Assembly (NCBI RefSeq): GCF_900106695.1
Contig: NZ_FNMZ01000001.1
Location: forward strand, 1 to 64,000
Source: Albimonas donghaensis
GTDB taxonomy: Bacteria > Pseudomonadota > Alphaproteobacteria > Rhodobacterales > Rhodobacteraceae
Reading direction: 5' to 3'
Length of the DNA: 64,000 bases
The position numbers and the translations under genes are program-made. Below are positions 59,172-64,000 of the stretch, in pieces; the first letter of the stretch is position 1, and each line of letters begins with the position of its first letter. The notes under the pieces were generated by a model. That model did not search any database and was not told the origin of the DNA. It worked only from the letters and a program-made list of their open reading frames with translations.

Positions 59172-59414
59172 CGCCCGGCAAGCGCGTGAACCCGGTCCCG
59201 CGCCGGGGCGGGGGGCCCTGTCCCGCCGAAAGTTCGAGCCCCCGCGCCGCGCCGGTGCGCGCGCTGATCTCCGCGGCGCCAAGGGCGAAACGCCTGTCGC
59301 CGGCGCCGTCCGCGGCGTGTCATCATCACCCCGCCGCGCCCGCGCCGGCCGGCCGATTCATCCCGACGACGTTCCCCGTCCCTCCCGGTCCCGACCCCTG
59401 AAGGAGCCAGTGCC

Positions 59415-60836
59415 TTGGCGAAACCGGCCTCCGATCTCGATATCGGCTACGCGACCGCGCATGAGCTGCGCGCCCTCTACGAGGCGGGCGATCTCGCGCC
59501 TTCGGAGGCGGTCGCCGCCGTCTTCCGGCGCATCTCCGCGGTGAACCCGCATATCAACGCCTTCTCCGCGCTGATGGAGGACGAGGCGATGGACGCCGCC
59601 CGCGCCTCCGACGTCCGGATCGCGAAGGGCGAGGCCCGGCTGCTGGAAGGCGTGCCGGTGACCGTCAAGGACTTCTACGAGGTCAAGGGGCAGGAGACGG
59701 AGACCGGCTCCTTCGCCATCCGCAAGGGTCCGGCGGCGGCGGACAATCCCGTGGTGACCCGCCTGCGCGAGGCCGGGGCGGTGGTGATCGGCAAGACCAC
59801 CATGTCCGAGCTCGCCTGGTCGGGCATGAGCCGCAATCCGGTGACCGGGATCACCCACAATCCCTGGGGGCGGGGGCTGAACGCGGGCGCGTCCTCGGCG
59901 GGGGCGGGCGCGGCCTCGGCGGCGGGGTTCGGCCCGCTGCATCTGGGCTCGGACGGGGCGGGCTCGATCCGCATGCCGGCGCATTTCTGCGGGATCTTCG
60001 GGCACAAGCCCACCTATGGGCGGGTGCCGCATATCCCGGTCTCCCAGAACGATTACGCCACCTATATCGGGCCGATGAGCCGGACGGCGGCGGACAGCGC
60101 CCTGATGCTCAAGGTCATGGCCGGACCCCACCACCTGGACCATACCAGCTGCGAGGCGCCGCCCGCCGACTACCCCGCCCTGCTGGACGCGCCCCTGAAG
60201 GGCAAGCGCATCGCGTATTCGCCGGATTACGGCCATGCGCGGGTGGACCCGGACGTGGCCGAACAGGTCGCGAAGGCGGTGAAGACGCTGGAGGACCTGG
60301 GCGCCGAGGTCGAGGAATTCACCCCCGCCTGGGGGCCGAAGGGGCCGGAGATCGGGCGCTTCTTCTGGTCGGTCCTGTGGGGGCGCCGCGCCGGGGTGTT
60401 GGACGAATTCGAAGACCGGATGAGCCCCGACCTCGTGGCCTGCATGCGCGAAGGGGCGAACTACTCCGCCAACGACTACCTGAACTGGCGCGAGCGGAAA
60501 TACGCCTATGTCGCCGAGATCGCCGAGACCCTGGCGCAATACGACTTCCTGGTCTCGCCCGCCGTCTCGGTCGCCGCCTTCCCGGTGGAGCGGGTGCAGC
60601 CCGCGCATTGGCCGGAGGATCCGTGGAACTGGCTCGCCTGGGCCGAATTCTCCTATCCGTTCGACATGTCCGGCGACCCGGCCTGCTCGGTCCCCTGCGG
60701 GTTCACCCCGGCGGGGCTGCCGGTGGGGTTGCAGATCGTGGCGCGGCGCTTCGACGACCTGGGCGTGCTGCAGGCCGCCCATGCGCTGGAGCAGGCGCTG
60801 GGGATCATGGACCGGCGCCCGCCCCTGCCGGGCTGA
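59415..60836 (+). CDS. Amidase (amidase signature family)
   Basis: 473 residues from a TTG start with AAGGAGCC upstream. The Ser-cisSer-Lys triad is recognisable: Lys in VPVTVKDFYEVKGQ, cis-Ser in LNAGASSAGAG (more usually GGSSGGS) and nucleophile Ser in LGSDGAGSIRMPAHFCGIFGHKPTYGRVP. C-terminal SVPCGFTPAGLPVGLQIVARRFDD is typical. It hydrolyses an amide or ester of unknown nature in the cytoplasm. It starts 280 bp after the aldehyde dehydrogenase and 100 bp before an SDR gene. Confidence 0.92.
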   Translation: MAKPASDLDIGYATAHELRALYEAGDLAPSEAVAAVFRRISAVNPHINAFSALMEDEAMDAARASDVRIAKGEARLLEGVPVTVKDFYEVKGQETETGSFAIRKGPAAADNPVVTRLREAGAVVIGKTTMSELAWSGMSRNPVTGITHNPWGRGLNAGASSAGAGAASAAGFGPLHLGSDGAGSIRMPAHFCGIFGHKPTYGRVPHIPVSQNDYATYIGPMSRTAADSALMLKVMAGPHHLDHTSCEAPPADYPALLDAPLKGKRIAYSPDYGHARVDPDVAEQVAKAVKTLEDLGAEVEEFTPAWGPKGPEIGRFFWSVLWGRRAGVLDEFEDRMSPDLVACMREGANYSANDYLNWRERKYAYVAEIAETLAQYDFLVSPAVSVAAFPVERVQPAHWPEDPWNWLAWAEFSYPFDMSGDPACSVPCGFTPAGLPVGLQIVARRFDDLGVLQAAHALEQALGIMDRRPPLPG

Positions 60837-60935
60837 GCGTCGGGCCGCGCGCCCGCCATCACCAGGCTCGACGGGCGTTCGCGCCGCCCGTCGGCCCTTC
60901 GCCCTCCCCTTGTCCTACACGCTGCAGGAGCCTCC

Positions 60936-61703
60936 ATGCCCCGGCCTCTTTCCCCGCCCGACGCCGCCCCCGTTCTCGTCACCGGGGGGACGCATGGCAT
61001 CGGCGCCGCCTGCGTTCGCCTGATGGCGGAGGAGGGCTGGCCCGTCCTGTTCTGCGGCCGCGACGCGGAGGCGGGCGCGGCGCTGGCCGCCGAGACCCCC
61101 GGCGCGACCTTCTTCCAGGCCGATCTCGGCGCTCCGGCGGGCATCCACGCCGCCGCGGACCGGGCGCTGGAGCTGTCGGGCGGGCGGCTCTCGGGGCTGG
61201 TGAACAATGCGGGCGTCGGGGTGCGGGGCGTCTTCGCGCAGACCGACGACGCGCTTTACGACCGGGTCATGGACCTCAACCTGCGGGCGCCGGTGATGCT
61301 GACCGCCCGGCTGCTGCCGGCGCTGACGGCGGGCGGCGGCGCGGTGGTGATGATCGCCTCGGTGGCGGGCAAGGCGGGGGAGAAGGGGCTCGCGCTCTAC
61401 ACCGCCTCCAAGGCCGCGCTGATCGGGCTGACCAAGAGCCTGGCGCTGGAGATCGGGCCGCAGGTGCGCATCAACGCCGTCTGCCCCGGCCAGATCGAGA
61501 CCCGCATGATGGGCCGCACCCTGTCGCTGCCCGGGCGGCGGGCGCTGCTGGCCGCGCGCATCCCCATGGGCCGGCTGGGCCTGGCCGAGGACGTGGCCGA
61601 GGCGACGGCCTGGCTGATCTCGCCCCGCTCCGGCTATGTCTCGGGCGACGTGATCACGGTGGACGGGGGCGAGACCGCGGGGCTCATGGTCTCCGAGGAC
61701 TGA
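60936..61703 (+). CDS. Short-chain dehydrogenase/reductase
   Basis: 255 residues: VTGGTHGIGAACVRLMAEEG cofactor loop, GLVNNAGVGVRG, catalytic Ser in VMIASVAGKAG and YTASKAALIG, then VCPGQIETRMM and the C-terminal VSGDVITVDGG. A standard cytoplasmic FabG-like enzyme using NAD(P). GCAGGAGCC precedes the ATG. The same strand carries the amidase before and the monooxygenase after, consistent with one catabolic group. Confidence 0.92.
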   Translation: MPRPLSPPDAAPVLVTGGTHGIGAACVRLMAEEGWPVLFCGRDAEAGAALAAETPGATFFQADLGAPAGIHAAADRALELSGGRLSGLVNNAGVGVRGVFAQTDDALYDRVMDLNLRAPVMLTARLLPALTAGGGAVVMIASVAGKAGEKGLALYTASKAALIGLTKSLALEIGPQVRINAVCPGQIETRMMGRTLSLPGRRALLAARIPMGRLGLAEDVAEATAWLISPRSGYVSGDVITVDGGETAGLMVSED

Positions 61704-61789
61704 GGCTCCGCCGCGAATGGCCGGCCGCCGACAACAGACCCGGGCGCGACAAGCATAGCGCCGGGGCGAGAGGGATGAGGAAAGCAAGC

Positions 61790-63523
61790 ATGTCGATCGA
61801 GACCTGGACCCGCGCCCTGAACGCCGCCCTGGCGGCGGGCGACCCGGAGGCGGTGGCGGACCTGTTCCTGCCCGACGGGTTCTGGCGTGACTTCATCGCC
61901 ACCGACTGGACCCTGCGCACCGTGGAAGGCGCCGCCGACATCGCCGCCTTCGCCGTCGCCCACGCCGCGCCCGCCGGGCTGGTCGTGGCGCCCGAGACCG
62001 CGGGGGACGAGGCGTCGGAGGGGTTCGTGACCTTCGAGACGGCGCTGGGCCGGGGCCGCGGCTATCTCCGCCTGCGCGAAGGCCGCTGCCGCACCCTGCT
62101 GCTGTCGCTGGAGGAACTGAAGGGCCATGAGGAGCCGTTGCGCGCCCGCCGTCCCTCGGGTCTCGTCGACGACCCGCAGGGGCGCAACTGGGCCGAGCGT
62201 CTCGCCGCCAAGGCCGAAGCCTATGGCGACGCCGCCCAGCCCTATGTGCTGGTGGTGGGGGGCGGGCAGGCGGGGCTGGCGCTGGGCGCCCGGCTGGAGA
62301 TGCAGGGCGTGCCCTACCTGATCGTCGACAAGCATCCCCGCGTCGGCGACCAGTGGCGCAACCGCTACAAGGCGCTGACCCTGCATGATCCGGTCTGGTA
62401 CGACCACATGCCCTATCTGCCCTTTCCCGATTTCTGGCCGGTCTTCACCCCCAAGGACAAGATGGCCGACTGGCTGGAAGCCTACGCCCACGCGCTGGAA
62501 CTGGCGATCTGGACCGGGACCGAGATGCTCGGCGCCGCGCGCAACGAAGCCGATGACGGCTGGACCGTCACCCTCAGGCGCGGCGACCGGACCGTGACCC
62601 TCGCCCCCACCCATCTGGTGATGGCGGTGGGCAACGCCGGCTTCCCGCGCCTGCCCGAGTTCGAGGGGGCGGAGACCTTCGCGGGCCCCCAGCTCCATTC
62701 CTCGCAATTCGCCAGCGGCGAGGGCATGGCGGGCAGGCGCGTGGTGATCGTGGGGGCCAACAACAGCGCCCATGACATCGCCGCGGATCTGGCGGCGAAC
62801 GGCGCGCATCCGGTGATGATCCAGCGGTCCTCGACCCTCATCATCCGCCAGTCCACCCTGACCGACGTGCTGTTCAAGCCGGTCTTCTCGCAGGAGGCCG
62901 TGGAGGCCGGGATCACCACCGACCGCGCCGACCTGCTGCTGGTCTCCAACCCGATGCGGGTGCAGGAGGAGAACAACCGCCGCGTCTGGGACGCCATCCG
63001 GGTCGCGGAGAAGCCGTTCTACGACCGCCTGACCGCCGCCGGCTTCCAGCTCGATTTCGGTGAGGACGGCACGGGCCTGATGAAATATCAGCGCGCCGCG
63101 TCGGGGTACTACATCGATGTCGGCGCCTGCGAGATGGTGGCCGACGGGCGCATCGGCATCCGCGCGGGCGTCGGCATCGCGCGGCTGGTCCCCGAGGGGG
63201 TCGAACTGGAGGACGGCGAGGTCCTGCCCGCCGACATGATCGTCCACGCCACCGGCTTCGGCGCGATGGAGGAATGGGTCGCCCGGCTGATCGACCCGGA
63301 GACCGCGGCGCGGGTCGGCCGCTGCTGGGGCTACGGGTCGGGAACCCGCGGCGATCCGGGCCCGTGGGAGGGCGAGCTGCGCAACATGTGGAAGCCCACC
63401 GCGCAGCCGGGCCTCTGGTTCATGGGTGGCAACCTCGCCCAGTCGCGCTTCTATTCGGGCCTGCTCGGGTTGCAGCTGAAGGCGCGCCATGCGGGGCTCG
63501 CCCCCGCGCCGGAGGGCGCCTGA
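61790..63523 (+). CDS. Flavoprotein monooxygenase with N-terminal NTF2-like domain
   Basis: 577 residues. Residues about 1-125 form an NTF2/SnoaL-like domain (ALNAALAAGDPEAVADLFLPDGFWRDF). The rest is a flavin monooxygenase: FAD loop VVGGGQAGLALG (Gly157 onward), HDPVWYDHMPYLPFPDFWPVF, VMAVGNAGFPRLPEFEG, NAD(P) loop VIVGANNSAHDIAADL and a late HATGFG motif. This two-domain type is common in fungal and bacterial FMO-like oxygenases and may oxidise C, N or S positions. ATG 61790 has GAGGAAA upstream; ATG 61775 is the alternative. The stop lies inside the first unit of a tandem repeat. Confidence 0.9.
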   Translation: MSIETWTRALNAALAAGDPEAVADLFLPDGFWRDFIATDWTLRTVEGAADIAAFAVAHAAPAGLVVAPETAGDEASEGFVTFETALGRGRGYLRLREGRCRTLLLSLEELKGHEEPLRARRPSGLVDDPQGRNWAERLAAKAEAYGDAAQPYVLVVGGGQAGLALGARLEMQGVPYLIVDKHPRVGDQWRNRYKALTLHDPVWYDHMPYLPFPDFWPVFTPKDKMADWLEAYAHALELAIWTGTEMLGAARNEADDGWTVTLRRGDRTVTLAPTHLVMAVGNAGFPRLPEFEGAETFAGPQLHSSQFASGEGMAGRRVVIVGANNSAHDIAADLAANGAHPVMIQRSSTLIIRQSTLTDVLFKPVFSQEAVEAGITTDRADLLLVSNPMRVQEENNRRVWDAIRVAEKPFYDRLTAAGFQLDFGEDGTGLMKYQRAASGYYIDVGACEMVADGRIGIRAGVGIARLVPEGVELEDGEVLPADMIVHATGFGAMEEWVARLIDPETAARVGRCWGYGSGTRGDPGPWEGELRNMWKPTAQPGLWFMGGNLAQSRFYSGLLGLQLKARHAGLAPAPEGA

Positions 63524-63606
63524 CGCCGGGCGCCGCAGGGCGCCTGACGCCCCGCGCCGCAGGGCGCCTGACCCGGGCGCCGCAGGGCGCCTGAGGCCGG
63601 GCGCGC
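63513..63606 (+). repeat. Tandem repeat of about 24 bp at the end of the monooxygenase gene
   Basis: Four units beginning AGGGCGCCTGA at 63513, 63537, 63561 and 63584, with a GCGCCGC end. The first unit contains the TGA stop of the gene and each later unit repeats the same TGA. It looks like local slippage duplication. Confidence 0.75.
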
Positions 63607-63628
63607 GCCCCGAGATGTCGGGGCGCGC
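63603..63628. terminator. Hairpin terminator between convergent genes
   Basis: An 11-bp stem (GCGCGCCCCGA/TCGGGGCGCGC) with loop GATG between the monooxygenase gene and the convergent NmrA-like gene. Confidence 0.55.
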
Positions 63629-63684
63629 CGTGTCCGGTCATCTCCCGGCCCGGAAGGGGGGAGGCGCGCCCCGCGGGACGCGGT

Positions 63685-64000
63685 TCACGCCGCCGCCGAC
63701 CACGCCCCGGTCCGGGCCGCGTCCCGCGCGAAGGTCGCGAAGTCCCGCGGCGGCCGGCCCAGCGCGCGCTGAACGCCGTCGGCGAGCCGTGCGTTGCGGC
63801 CATCCAGCGTCTCCCGCGCGATCTCCGTCACGATCCCGGCCAGCGCCTCGCCATTGGCCTGCGCCATCGCGTCGTGGAACGCCTCGAAGGACAGCGACAG
63901 GCGGCGCACCGGCCGGCCGAGGGCGTCCGAGAGCGCGTCGGCCATCTCGTCGAAGGTCATCAGGCGCGGGCCGGTGACCTCGTAGATCTCGCCGTCATGG
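63685..64000 (-). CDS. NmrA-like NAD(P)H-binding protein, C-terminal part only
   Basis: The minus-strand frame runs off the right end of the window. Its first full codons read HDGEIYEVTGPRLMTFDEMADAL, then VRRLSLSFEAFHDAM and a C-terminal GRPPRDFATFARDAARTG. The YxVTGPxxxxFxEMA stretch and the RPPRDFxxFxRD ending are typical of the C-terminal half of NmrA/QorB-like reductases. About 105 residues are visible; the Rossmann half lies outside. The internal ATG at 63960 is not the start. Confidence 0.8.
   Translation of the reverse strand, partial: HDGEIYEVTGPRLMTFDEMADALSDALGRPVRRLSLSFEAFHDAMAQANGEALAGIVTEIARETLDGRNARLADGVQRALGRPPRDFATFARDAARTGAWSAAA

Noticed and set aside
63513-63606. CRISPR array
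   Set aside because: Units are contiguous without spacers, only four copies, no cas genes, and they begin within a coding sequence.

Overview
The window is very GC-rich, dense, tRNA/rRNA-free bacterial DNA. Four TRAP-type substrate-binding proteins with three permease sets, many ATGA-type gene overlaps, several LysR/AraC regulators divergent from small oxidoreductase operons, and the protein sequence style all point to an alphaproteobacterium, most likely of the Rhodobacterales. This is inference from content; no marker gene for taxonomy is present. It reads as accessory, catabolic and transport DNA rather than core genome.

Layout. 1-194: nested insertion-sequence remnants (an IS21-type end inside the start of an IS3-type orfA). 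349-3964: a dctP-dctQ-dctM TRAP operon with a MarR gene downstream, behind a strong terminator. 4511-7277: a polytopic membrane protein and a lipoprotein. 8077-9650: two glutathione transferases (YghU-like and a classical GST), followed by a decayed IS3 orfA. 10357-12672: a YHYH-domain exported protein and an AraC regulator. 12791-19572: a small AraC-type regulator leading a run of exported proteins (three DUF1254/DUF1214 proteins, two small secreted proteins, one outer-membrane barrel), which is the least understood locus here. 20231-24039: pstS-pstC-pstA closed by a 16-bp hairpin with no pstB or phoU, then an ArsR-ArsC fusion gene and a metallo-beta-lactamase-fold hydrolase.

26466-35511 is a redox/electrophile region: LysR divergent from DUF2218, a QorB-like reductase and an MsrQ-like membrane protein; LysR divergent from nitroreductase, DUF1330, a luciferase-like oxidoreductase and an SDR; an SDR divergent from AraC. 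35684-42529 looks like a tartrate/malate catabolic module: a TAXI-TRAP transporter whose binding-protein gene carries an in-frame amber codon, a LysR regulator flanked on both sides by a shared AT-rich motif, a TtuC/DmlA-type dehydrogenase and a TtuD-type glycerate kinase.

42625-63523 is a large carboxylic-acid/CoA catabolic region: acyl-CoA ligase, a second TAXI-TRAP system, acyl-CoA dehydrogenase, MmgE/PrpD protein, an amidohydrolase-like protein, LysR, then a tightly overlapping acyl-CoA dehydrogenase - SDR - APH-type kinase trio that resembles the levulinate (lva)/ACAD10-11 route for 4-hydroxyacyl-CoA. An orphan DctP, an aldehyde dehydrogenase with an unusual His in place of the conserved cofactor-site Lys, an amidase, an SDR and a flavoprotein monooxygenase follow. 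The window ends inside an NmrA-like gene.
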